Shown here: piece by piece, positions 1 to 6,391 of the stretch
Numbering within the stretch: the first letter of the stretch is position 1
How the letters are laid out: each line of letters starts with the position of its first letter
Assembly (NCBI GenBank): GCA_002295705.1
Contig: DBHP01000088.1
Coordinates: 1 to 6,784 of the forward strand
Origin: Candidatus Neomicrothrix sp. UBA825
Lineage (GTDB): Bacteria > Actinomycetota > Acidimicrobiia > Acidimicrobiales > UBA8592
Reading direction: 5' to 3'
DNA length: 6,784 nt
The notes under the pieces: model-generated
Seen by the model: the letters and a program-made list of their open reading frames with translations, nothing else
The model's database searches: none
Told to the model about the DNA's origin: nothing
Made by a program: the position numbers and the translations under genes

Positions 1-626
1 GTGAGAGAACCATCATTCCATTGCGTAGCAAAGATTTTTCCACCGGGAATTCTTCTGATGTCGGAAATTTGGTTAGTTGACCTGGTTAAATGCCAACTAT
101 CAAAACAGATGCCACCGTTTTCTCTATCTGCCCTCTCTATTATTTCTACTCCAACACTGAAATTATCTATGTTGGTCATCTCCGGAACAGGTTCAAGCCC
201 AACAAGAAGACCGTATTCGGATGCACGGTCACAAAGGCTCCCAAACCCTTTCGCAGCTTCCTCAATCGATCCCGTGTAGTCGCCAATAACTTGAACATAG
301 CGACATTGAAATCGTTTCGTGATTTCCCAAACCATGCTTTCTTGCATTAAGCACTTTTCAGAAGGGGATGATGGAGATGCCCAGCCTCGTAAAGTCTCTA
401 TATTCGCTAAAGCCATGTTGCATCCATCTAAAGCATGTTCAAGTTGATCAATTTGTTCCGGATCTTTTGATAGTTGCACCCAAGCTCCCAAATGCATTCC
501 TACTGCGCTAAAGCCAGCTCCGCTAGCGGCTTTAACTCTCGCAGTCATTGAGTCCTCTGGGCTCCTGCAGAAGAAATCCCAAACGAAATCCTCAGGTCCC
601 AATTCTTTAGCATCCCTAATTGTCAT
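1..626 (-). CDS. Sugar phosphate isomerase/epimerase-type TIM-barrel protein (C-terminus cut by window edge)
   Basis: My translation of the minus strand from ATG at 626 stays open for 208 codons to the left edge, so only the C-terminal part is missing. The sequence looks like the xylose-isomerase-like TIM-barrel superfamily (AP endonuclease 2 fold), whose members isomerise or epimerise sugars or inositols at a divalent metal. Supporting stretches are GFSAVGMHLGAW (38-49), YVQVIGDYTGSIEEA (110-124), GLLVGLEPVPEMTNI (139-153) with a likely metal-ligand Glu145, and ICFDSWHLTRS (173-183) with Asp176 and His179, then FATQWNDGS near residue 199. An in-frame TGA at 660-662 and no other start codon before 626 fix the start; no clear Shine-Dalgarno precedes it. 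It lies 66 bases downstream of the flavodoxin-like gene on the same strand, probably co-transcribed. The fold is fairly secure; the substrate is unknown. Confidence 0.82.
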   Translation of the reverse strand, partial: MTIRDAKELGPEDFVWDFFCRSPEDSMTARVKAASGAGFSAVGMHLGAWVQLSKDPEQIDQLEHALDGCNMALANIETLRGWASPSSPSEKCLMQESMVWEITKRFQCRYVQVIGDYTGSIEEAAKGFGSLCDRASEYGLLVGLEPVPEMTNIDNFSVGVEIIERADRENGGICFDSWHLTRSTNQISDIRRIPGGKIFATQWNDGSL

Positions 627-692
627 AAAGTTAAGATTTTCTTCAGTGATGTCATATGGTCATCGTTTAAAATCCGCTACTCGGAGAGCACT

Positions 693-1133
693 TCAGCTCT
701 GTTCAACTAGATTTAGGGAGTTCTCTACAAACATTTGGATATCAGCTTCAATATTCTTTCTGAAAGGTCCCCGCACTTTGAAGCCTGCTGAGGCGACCAC
801 GTTTGCAGAGCGGTCATGGGCCCACTCAATTAGGCCACTTAATGATTTCTCAGGACTTATCTCATAGGTTACAAAGAGGGCTACATCTTTGTGAGCGATG
901 TCGCGTAGCGTGTTCAATTTCCCTATTTGACCAGGCCGTGCTCCCAATCCGAAAAGCCCATCAGTCCAGGTTCCTATAACTATTAGGTCTGCGCCGAGTA
1001 CAAATTGAGCGTCATAGTTAGTGATAGGGAAAACCCCAACTAAGGAACCTTTGCCTTGGAAATTTGCTCCCAAACTTTCAGCTAATTTCTTTGTGCCTCC
1101 GCGTAGTGATTGATACAGGATCGCTATTCTCAA
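693..1133 (-). CDS. Flavodoxin-like protein, TTG start
   Basis: A 146-residue protein with the short flavodoxin fold. It probably binds FMN and acts in electron transfer or as a small reductase in the cytosol. The N-terminal strand and phosphate loop are MRIAILYQSLRGGTKKLAESL, where Ser9, Gly12, Gly13 and Thr14 match the T/S-x-x-G-x-T FMN-phosphate loop. The second cofactor loop is VIGTWTDGLFG (52-62), and FVTYEIS supplies the third conserved strand. I chose TTG at 1133 because GGAGA (1139-1143) sits five bases upstream and the protein then begins directly with the first beta strand. A longer reading from TTG at 1145 adds only four residues and has no ribosome site. It sits 67 bases after surE and 66 before the TIM-barrel gene, all on the minus strand. 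The precise redox partner is not visible. Confidence 0.85.
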   Translation of the reverse strand: MRIAILYQSLRGGTKKLAESLGANFQGKGSLVGVFPITNYDAQFVLGADLIVIGTWTDGLFGLGARPGQIGKLNTLRDIAHKDVALFVTYEISPEKSLSGLIEWAHDRSANVVASAGFKVRGPFRKNIEADIQMFVENSLNLVEQS

Positions 1134-1138
1134 AAATT

Positions 1139-1143
1139 TCTCC
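1139..1143 (-). promoter_or_regulatory. Ribosome binding site deciding the flavodoxin-like start
   Basis: On the minus strand this reads GGAGA, followed by five bases and then TTG (1131-1133). The motif lies inside the four-codon extension obtained if TTG at 1145 were used, so it favours the shorter protein. A possible minus-strand -10 element, TATTGT, lies at 1158-1163; no good -35 box accompanies it. Confidence 0.6.
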
Positions 1144-1182
1144 AATCGTTGAAACAGACAATATCACTTAGTTGAGCATTGC

Positions 1183-1198
1183 ACTAACACGGGTTAGT
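1183..1198. repeat. Short inverted repeat (hairpin) after surE
   Basis: ACTAAC (1183-1188) and GTTAGT (1193-1198) are perfectly complementary arms of six bases around a four-base loop. The hairpin starts about 14 bases downstream of the surE stop codon, in the 67-base gap before the flavodoxin-like gene. No T-run follows on the minus strand, so it is not a standard intrinsic terminator. It could be an mRNA-processing or stability stem, or chance. Confidence 0.4.
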
Positions 1199-1212
1199 TC
1201 GCATAAGGCTAT

Positions 1213-2040
1213 CTAATTTGCAAAAGTAGAATCTAATCTACTCTCTACTGAGCTTCCGCTCGGAGGTTCTTGAGACATAAGGCGGCTAAGCCAAGAAATT
1301 GAAACGTACCCATTTGCGACTGCGCCAACATCATTATCTATGGAAGAGGGGGTTATACGCTCACCCCATTTCAGATTTAAGTGATAAGCACCTTCGTGCC
1401 CTATTTTCGGCTCAATATCCACTTGTGTCATTTGACGTATAAGGTCCGTTCCAACGGTAGTTTGTGCCCACCCCTTCATCTCTGAAACATCCATATTTGG
1501 CACATTAATATTCAATACAGATGCCTCCGTGGGAAGATTTGTGCAAATTTCCTTTACCGCTATGGCTGCAATTTCAGCGGCGCTATCCCATTTTTGATTT
1601 CGTAGCATTTCTTCGATCCCTTGCCCCATGTAGCCACCCTCATCTACAGCTTGGCTAACAGCAACTCCAGTGATTCCTCCATTTCGTGCGGTAAGGCAAG
1701 CACCGATCGTTCCAGAGTGGTAAACAGAGCGTCCTACATTAGCGCCGGGGTTTATTCCTGAAACTACAAGATCAAATGGACCTCCGAATGCTCCCAGTCT
1801 TGCGAACATAACACAAAGAGCAGGTGGACCAGTTATTGCCCATGCTTCGTCTATTCCTTCAACGAATGCTTTATGTAGTTCAGGTTTAATTAAGTGCAAT
1901 GCCCCGAAGCTAGATGAGGCACCCGAATATTCAGTATCAGGAGCTCCAATAACAACTTCGCCAAACGGAAGCATGGATCTGGCAAGGATATGGAGGCCTA
2001 TGGAGTCAATTCCATCATCATTTGTTACGAAAATTCTCAT
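1213..2040 (-). CDS. surE: 5'/3'-nucleotidase SurE
   Basis: SurE is a metal-dependent, cytosolic phosphatase that removes phosphate from nucleoside 5'- and 3'-monophosphates and contributes to stress survival and nucleotide salvage. This 275-residue protein opens with the family hallmark MRIFVTNDDGI, giving metal ligands Asp8 and Asp9. Ser39 lies in EYSGASSS and Asn97 in VVSGINPGANVGRSVYHSGT, completing the usual D-D-S-N metal site. ASVLNINVPN further on is also typical. The family's usual GTPADCV stretch reads GPPALCV here. The length is slightly above the roughly 250 usual, with a Ser-rich tail. ATG at 2040 puts the hallmark at its normal position, with AAGG seven bases upstream. A stronger AAAGGAG lies further away, near 2065-2071. 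It leads the surE, flavodoxin, TIM-barrel minus-strand run and is divergent from arfB across 119 bases. Confidence 0.95.
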   Translation of the reverse strand: MRIFVTNDDGIDSIGLHILARSMLPFGEVVIGAPDTEYSGASSSFGALHLIKPELHKAFVEGIDEAWAITGPPALCVMFARLGAFGGPFDLVVSGINPGANVGRSVYHSGTIGACLTARNGGITGVAVSQAVDEGGYMGQGIEEMLRNQKWDSAAEIAAIAVKEICTNLPTEASVLNINVPNMDVSEMKGWAQTTVGTDLIRQMTQVDIEPKIGHEGAYHLNLKWGERITPSSIDNDVGAVANGYVSISWLSRLMSQEPPSGSSVESRLDSTFAN

Positions 2041-2147
2041 ACGTTGACCTTAGACGTTTTGATCACTCCTTTATGTGAATGAAAGACGAATGATAATTTA
2101 AAGGTCAGTTAATAAATAAAGATGCGAAAGCACGATACGAACTGCCC

Positions 2148-2160
2148 TATTCTGTACCTA
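2148..2160 (+). promoter_or_regulatory. Putative -10 element for a leaderless arfB transcript
   Basis: TATTCT (2148-2153) matches the TANNNT -10 pattern and ends exactly six bases before the ATG at 2160. That would place transcription start on the A of the start codon. No Shine-Dalgarno sequence is present, and no other ATG, GTG or TTG lies in frame between the upstream stop (TAA, 2094-2096) and 2160. No recognisable -35 box is seen, which is common for actinobacterial promoters. Confidence 0.5.
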
Positions 2161-2558
2161 TGCACCGCAGCTCAATAGATATAGACCGGAATGAGCTTTC
2201 ATTTCGGTATACAAAATCTGGTGGTCCAGGCGGGCAACATTCAAATAAAGTCAACACTCGGGTTGAGTTAACATGGAGTATCACCGACACTGTTTCGTTC
2301 ACTGAAATGGAGAAGGAATTACTTGTTCAGCGACTTGGTCCCAAAGTAAGAATAGTGGTCTCAAAATACCGTTCTCAAAAGCGTAATAAGGACTTAGCGC
2401 TAGAGAAATTGAGATCACTTGTGGAGAGAAATCTCAAAACGGAACCGAAGAGAGTTCCGTCAAAGCCAAGCGCATCAAAGAAGAAGAAGCGTGTGGATGA
2501 CAAAAGAAAACGTGGGAAGCTAAAACGTCAGCGTCGTGGTGATGATTATTTTGACTGA
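2160..2558 (+). CDS. arfB: Peptidyl-tRNA hydrolase ArfB-type ribosome-rescue factor
   Basis: ArfB (YaeJ) enters stalled ribosomes that have no codon in the A site and hydrolyses the peptidyl-tRNA, releasing the nascent chain. The 132-residue product has the class I release-factor catalytic domain without stop-codon recognition domains. The motif SGGPGGQHSNKVNTRVEL lies at 20-37, with the catalytic GGQ at 24-26. SKYRSQKRNKDLALEKL (68-84) is the second conserved block. The C-terminal tail from about residue 98 is very rich in Lys and Arg, as expected for the part that inserts into the empty mRNA channel. Length is normal for ArfB (about 130-140). The start is forced, since the next in-frame ATG would lose GGQ. 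It has no ribosome binding site and looks leaderless. Its last 13 bases overlap the convergent SGNH hydrolase gene. Confidence 0.93.
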   Translation: MHRSSIDIDRNELSFRYTKSGGPGGQHSNKVNTRVELTWSITDTVSFTEMEKELLVQRLGPKVRIVVSKYRSQKRNKDLALEKLRSLVERNLKTEPKRVPSKPSASKKKKRVDDKRKRGKLKRQRRGDDYFD

Positions 2559-3253
2559 TTTATAAAAGCAGATTTCTTTACAAGACTAGTCCAAAGGTTA
2601 TTTGCTATATATTTATAAGCTTCGTCGTTGGGGTGAAACCGATCCTCGGCCCACATACCCTCTCCAGTAGGCCAATCCCAAGCGTTGAAAAGATGGATCC
2701 CCCTGATAGGCGCAAGATGGTTAATAGCTGATGAAACCATTGCGCGTTTACCTTTCCTAGCTCCTGAAACTTTACTTAAGTAGCTCTCAGGAGGTAGAGA
2801 ATTAACCGTGCGCTTTGCATCGTTCAGAATGCTATCTTTATCTCTTCTCCACATAAGATCATTGCTCCCAATGATTGTGGTGACAAGCGAGGGTTGAAGT
2901 TGGTAATCTTCAATAATTGGGAGTTGCATTTCAACAACATCAAGGAAACGTCCACCACTCATTGATAAGTTAATCAATCTCCAATCTTTTCCTGTTCTCG
3001 TCCTCAAACGCTCAAGAACAATATGCACATAGCTAGTTTGAGGTTTTGAAGAACCTATACCTTGAGTGACTGAGTCTCCTAAGGCAATCCATAGTGGTCC
3101 ATCTCCGGACAAATTCGCTTTATTCCATTGATCCCAATAGACCGCTCTTGGTTCCACAGTGGCATTAATTGAAGCAACGCCAGTTGAGAAACGACCCGCA
3201 ATACTTGAAAGGTCAATACTTCTCTTCTCTCTTCGCAAATGGGGGAGTTGCAT
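2546..3253 (-). CDS. SGNH/GDSL-family hydrolase
   Basis: A serine esterase or lipase-like hydrolase of the SGNH superfamily, substrate unknown. In numbering from the longer TTG reading at 3304 (252 residues), block I is LWIALGDSVTQGIG with nucleophile Ser78. Block II is NLSMSGG with Gly117, block III is IIGSNDL with Asn148, and block V is EDRFHPND with Asp221 and His224, so all catalytic blocks are present. I prefer ATG at 3253 (235 residues). It avoids a 34-base overlap with the upstream amidohydrolase and begins just before the conserved helix; neither start has a convincing Shine-Dalgarno. No signal peptide is evident, which suggests a cytosolic enzyme. It follows the amidohydrolase by 17 bases, probably in one operon. 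Its stop lies inside the 3' end of the opposite-strand arfB gene. Confidence 0.87.
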   Translation of the reverse strand: MQLPHLRREKRSIDLSSIAGRFSTGVASINATVEPRAVYWDQWNKANLSGDGPLWIALGDSVTQGIGSSKPQTSYVHIVLERLRTRTGKDWRLINLSMSGGRFLDVVEMQLPIIEDYQLQPSLVTTIIGSNDLMWRRDKDSILNDAKRTVNSLPPESYLSKVSGARKGKRAMVSSAINHLAPIRGIHLFNAWDWPTGEGMWAEDRFHPNDEAYKYIANNLWTSLVKKSAFINQSK

Positions 3254-3270
3254 AATGTCGTCAGTGTAGG

Positions 3271-4485
3271 CTACTGCGTGATACCAAATCTCTCTAAACC
3301 CCAACCCCTGATTGCATTCCCTCTCATTAGCTTGTAAATCTCTTTATCATCGAGACCTGCTTTTGTAACAATTGAGGTAGCAACGTCTTTCGTGTGAGGG
3401 AAAGTAGAGTCAGCGTGAGGATAATCAACCTCGAAACAGATCTGGTCCATTCCAATTAAATCTCTGTTAAGTAATCCAACTTCATCATCAAAAATGCACC
3501 CATAGATATGGTCGGCTATGTACGAGGATGGGCGATTAGGTAGCATGACTCCAAAATCGGAGGAATTATCTCGTTCTTCCCATAGTTTATCCATCCGTTC
3601 AATAACATAGGGCATCCAACCAACCTGCCCCTCGGCGTAAGCAATCCTCAGGTCAGGAAACCTGTCAAAGACCCCGGAAAGAATGTAGTCGCAAAATGAT
3701 CCCATAGCATTTGAAAACGTTATTGTTGAACTTACAGCAAAGGGGGCGTCTGGGGATGTAGCAGGCATCTTTGAACTAGACCCTATATGCATATTTAAGA
3801 TGGTCTGGGTATCTGCGCACGCTTGGAAAACAGGATCCCAATGATTATCAGCAGAATGAATTGATGGTAATCCAAGAGGGTGTGGGTTTTCCGTGAAGGC
3901 TATAGCATGGCTTCCTTTATCAGCGCATCTCCGTATTTCTTCAGCAGCGAGTAACGGATCCCAAAGAGGGACTATTGTCATCGGGATTAGTCGACCTTTA
4001 CCGTCTCCAGCGCACCATTCGTCGATCATCCAATCGTTATAGGCTTTGACACATAACAAAGCAAGTTCTTTATCTTGCCGTTCCAAGAAAGCTTGGCCAC
4101 AGAACCTAGGGAGCACGTTAGGAAAATTTACAGATGCTTCTACATGGTTTGCGTCCATATCTTCCAGTCGTTCCTTCTGTTTCCAGCAACCTGGACGAAT
4201 CTGATCAAATGTAACCGGTGTTACATCAAGACTGTCAAACCCCACAGCGGCCGAGAGTTTTGGAAACGGGTAGACCAGATCATCATAGATCCACCAATCA
4301 CATTCTTCTCCATCCTTCACACCCTTTTCGTATGAGAAGATGCCGCCTTCAAAATTGAAAATTGCTCGGTCTCTCTCGACTCTGGGTCCCTTGTCTTTGT
4401 ATTTCGATGGAAGTCTTTCAACCCAAAGATCGGGAGGTTCAACAACATGATCGTCAACAGATATAATTTTAGGAATTTCAAGCAT
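3271..4485 (-). CDS. Amidohydrolase family protein (amidohydrolase-2 type)
   Basis: A 404-residue metal-dependent hydrolase or decarboxylase-like enzyme with the TIM-barrel amidohydrolase fold (Amidohydro_2, PF04909 type). The N-terminus, ISVDDHVVEPPDLWVERLP (8-26), is the signature of a subfamily common in Actinobacteria. Further landmarks are ILNMHIGSSS with probable metal-ligand His233, IAYAEGQVGWMPYVIERMD with Glu285, and FEVDYPHADSTFPH with Asp354, then IYKLMRGNAIRGWGL near the end. The classic HxH metal pair of ACMSD relatives appears here as D-D-H (11-13). ATG at 4485 is well supported by AGGAG (4491-4495) five bases upstream. It lies 53 bases after the DUF1003 gene and 17 before the SGNH hydrolase, all on the minus strand. 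The fold is secure; the substrate cannot be read from the sequence, and family members act on varied carboxylates, amides and lactones. Confidence 0.9.
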   Translation of the reverse strand: MLEIPKIISVDDHVVEPPDLWVERLPSKYKDKGPRVERDRAIFNFEGGIFSYEKGVKDGEECDWWIYDDLVYPFPKLSAAVGFDSLDVTPVTFDQIRPGCWKQKERLEDMDANHVEASVNFPNVLPRFCGQAFLERQDKELALLCVKAYNDWMIDEWCAGDGKGRLIPMTIVPLWDPLLAAEEIRRCADKGSHAIAFTENPHPLGLPSIHSADNHWDPVFQACADTQTILNMHIGSSSKMPATSPDAPFAVSSTITFSNAMGSFCDYILSGVFDRFPDLRIAYAEGQVGWMPYVIERMDKLWEERDNSSDFGVMLPNRPSSYIADHIYGCIFDDEVGLLNRDLIGMDQICFEVDYPHADSTFPHTKDVATSIVTKAGLDDKEIYKLMRGNAIRGWGLERFGITQ

Positions 4486-4538
4486 TTTTTCTCCTATTAA
4501 CAGGTTAGCGAATAAATCAGAATCAGAAAATTTAAGGG

Positions 4539-5021
4539 CTATTCAGTATCTTCAGAAGTTTGAACTGTGGTTGTTAGATCTCTGATTAGCGTTTCTAGCT
4601 CGGTGATGCTCACAACGTCATCTAGACGAAGTCGGATTGCAGCTAATTCTCTTGTCAGGAATTCACTATCTGAGAGAATGCGGCTGTTGACTTCTCTGTC
4701 TCTTTCCGCAAGTGCACGGTCGCGCGCGTCTTGTCTGTGCTGAGCCAGAAGAATGAGTGGCGCCGCGTAGGCGGCTTCAATACTGAATAGGAGGTTAAGA
4801 AGTATGAAAGGATATTCGTCCCATAGTCCTTTGGAGCCTGCTACTGCATTAAGAGCAATCCATGCGATAACAACAAGTGTTTGGATGATGAGGAATTTCC
4901 CCCCACCCATTCCTCTCGCAATGGCTTCTGACCATCGGCCAACGGTGTCTCGATCAGAACCTGTGCCCAGAGATCGGCTAACTTTCCCAGGAATTGTAAC
5001 TGCGTCATCTCTTATTTTCAT
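4539..5021 (-). CDS. DUF1003 family small membrane protein
   Basis: A 160-residue inner-membrane protein of the DUF1003 family (PF06210 type), of unknown function. It has a soluble N-terminus and a GRWSEAIARGMGGGKFL stretch (28-44). Two predicted membrane helices follow, at about 42-62 (LIIQTLVVIAWIALNAVA) and 70-93. Between and after them lies the family signature WDEYPFILLNLLFSIEAAYAAP (67-88), then QHRQDARDRALAERDREVNS. The C-terminal third is a charged helix likely to form a coiled coil in the cytosol. Its ATG overlaps the stop of the MgtE-like gene by one base (TAATG), and GGAG lies eight bases upstream inside that gene, so translation is almost certainly coupled. That suggests the two products act together, possibly in magnesium or divalent-ion handling, but this is inference. 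Confidence 0.9.
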   Translation of the reverse strand: MKIRDDAVTIPGKVSRSLGTGSDRDTVGRWSEAIARGMGGGKFLIIQTLVVIAWIALNAVAGSKGLWDEYPFILLNLLFSIEAAYAAPLILLAQHRQDARDRALAERDREVNSRILSDSEFLTRELAAIRLRLDDVVSITELETLIRDLTTTVQTSEDTE

Positions 5022-6256
5022 TAGTCCGCTCCTTCGGTCAGGCGGATGATCACATCATCAACTGTGACTACTCCAACTAATCGATGCATTGCATCAACAA
5101 CAGCGACAGCCAGTAAGTCATATCGGGCTAGGATTTCAGCTACCTCTTTTTCTGATGCTTCTGGGCTCAATATCGGTACATCGTTATCGATGCAATCACC
5201 CACAGTGCATGTTGGGGGTTCCCTCAATAATCTTGCGAGGGTAACACTTCCTAGATATTTTCCCGTAGGCGCCTGAATTGGTGACTCGGTTATAAATAGA
5301 CGAACTGATATTGCAGGTGGAAGGTCAGTGTCTCGTAGCCTAGCTATGGCATCTGCAACCGTTGATTCGGGAGTTAACACAATTGCTTCAGGGGTCATCA
5401 TGCCTCCTGCGGTATCTTCATTGTATTTGAGCAGTGAACGTATTTGCTGAACGATTTCGGGATCCATTTCCGCAAGCAACATTTCTCGTTGGGTTGGGTC
5501 TAATTCTTTAAGAAGATCGATTTCATCATCTATTTCCATTTCCTGAAGGACTTCAATTGCGTCAGCCATCTCAAGTTTGTTAAGTATCAGGGCCTGCTCA
5601 GATTCAGGCAACTCCTCAAGCAGATCAGCCAGCCTGCTTGCCTCAAGGGCTGCAGCTAATTCGGTTCGTCTGCCTTCTGGAATTGCTTGAATTACTTCAG
5701 CTGCATCTGCTTTGTGGAGCTCTCGTAAGCGGGCCAGATCACCGGACACTTGGTCAGAAGTAAATACAGATCCGATGGAAGCCCAATCTGCAACTTTGAG
5801 GTTCCGTTTCCGTAATCTCCCCCCGACAGAGAACGCAATTTTGTTGGTAAGCCATTTACCATCGTTTAATTCGCTTTCGGAGAAGCCAACATCGCTAATA
5901 TTTCCACTTTCTAAACGAGTAGCGTAGATATCTTTGGTGAGGAGCATTTCTCCATGACGTCTTTTAAAGATTCGTAGGTCAAGAGTTCCACCGCGCAAAT
6001 GAAGCCCATCTCTGTCAACTGCATCAACTCTTGCCTCATGAACAAAAATCAGTCTTCGGTCAACTGACGCAACAAATCCTCGTAGATAGAGCTTATTTTC
6101 ACTAGCTGCAGGAACAAGTAAAATGTCCTGTATTGAACCCAATGTGCTCCCATCTGCGTCAAATAATGATCTTTTGACAAGTCGAGATCCCCATAACGTC
6201 TGCTCATCCTCAGCCAAAGTCAGATTAATATCTTGTTGAAGTTCGTTATCCGTCAT
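5021..6256 (-). CDS. PRC-barrel/MgtE-N/CBS-domain protein lacking the channel domain
   Basis: A 411-residue protein that resembles the cytosolic regulatory half of the MgtE magnesium channel but has no membrane helices. Residues about 22-110 look like a PRC-barrel-type beta domain (LVKRSLFDADGSTLGSIQDI), with a second, shorter, less certain barrel-like part near 138-165. The MgtE N-terminal helical repeat domain covers about 175-275, with LHKADAAEVIQAIPEGRR and repeated acidic LLEELPESE / LLKELDPTQRE segments. The signature YNEDTAGGMMTPE (278-290) leads into two CBS domains (about 287-346 and 347-408), ending VGVVTVDDVIIRL. In MgtE this half senses Mg2+ and gates the pore; here a separate partner must be regulated, or the protein is only a sensor. 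ATG at 6256 is preceded by GGAGGG (6262-6267) at five bases. It is coupled to the DUF1003 gene downstream. Domain calls are firm; cellular role is open. Confidence 0.9.
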   Translation of the reverse strand: MTDNELQQDINLTLAEDEQTLWGSRLVKRSLFDADGSTLGSIQDILLVPAASENKLYLRGFVASVDRRLIFVHEARVDAVDRDGLHLRGGTLDLRIFKRRHGEMLLTKDIYATRLESGNISDVGFSESELNDGKWLTNKIAFSVGGRLRKRNLKVADWASIGSVFTSDQVSGDLARLRELHKADAAEVIQAIPEGRRTELAAALEASRLADLLEELPESEQALILNKLEMADAIEVLQEMEIDDEIDLLKELDPTQREMLLAEMDPEIVQQIRSLLKYNEDTAGGMMTPEAIVLTPESTVADAIARLRDTDLPPAISVRLFITESPIQAPTGKYLGSVTLARLLREPPTCTVGDCIDNDVPILSPEASEKEVAEILARYDLLAVAVVDAMHRLVGVVTVDDVIIRLTEGAD

Positions 6257-6261
6257 GAGGT

Positions 6262-6267
6262 CCCTCC
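6262..6267 (-). promoter_or_regulatory. Strong ribosome binding site of the MgtE-like gene
   Basis: The minus strand reads GGAGGG five bases before the ATG at 6256, the strongest Shine-Dalgarno in the window. A TANNNT hexamer (TAGTCT, minus strand, 6274-6279) lies just upstream and could be its -10 box. The resulting leader would be very short, and no clear -35 is seen. Confidence 0.6.
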
Positions 6268-6378
6268 GTTCCTAGACTAGAAGAGGATCACATAGCTTTC
6301 AGTCATTTAATCTAATCTTGAGAATCATTACCTGAAGTTGAATTATTGTTTTGTGGTTTACTGATCTCAGACTTTCGG

Positions 6379-6391
6379 TAGCCTATAGCCA
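6379..6391 (+). promoter_or_regulatory. Putative -10 element for a leaderless GDPD transcript
   Basis: TAGCCT (6379-6384) fits TANNNT and ends exactly six bases before ATG at 6391, so transcription would start on the start codon. There is no Shine-Dalgarno, and the hexamer's own TAG is the in-frame stop that blocks any upstream start. An overlapping TATAGC (6384-6389) is an alternative but sits too close to the ATG. Confidence 0.45.

Noticed and set aside
1..350. Plus-strand open frames at the left edge
   Set aside because: They lie opposite a continuous minus-strand frame with clear TIM-barrel isomerase motifs and encode nothing recognisable.
685..700. AGAGC/GCTCT inverted repeat around the flavodoxin-like stop codon as a terminator
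   Set aside because: The stem is only five bases with a six-base loop and no T-run follows on the minus strand.
2041..2071. Nine-codon GTG frame just upstream of surE ending in an ATGA overlap, as a leader peptide
   Set aside because: The AAAGGAG abuts the GTG with no proper spacing, and the frame is too short to distinguish from chance.
2455..2530. A-rich, Lys/Arg-coding stretch as a low-complexity repeat
   Set aside because: It is explained by the basic C-terminal tail normal for ArfB proteins.
4075..5276. Plus-strand open frames inside the amidohydrolase, DUF1003 and MgtE-like genes
   Set aside because: They are antisense shadows of well-supported genes and lack ribosome sites or family motifs.
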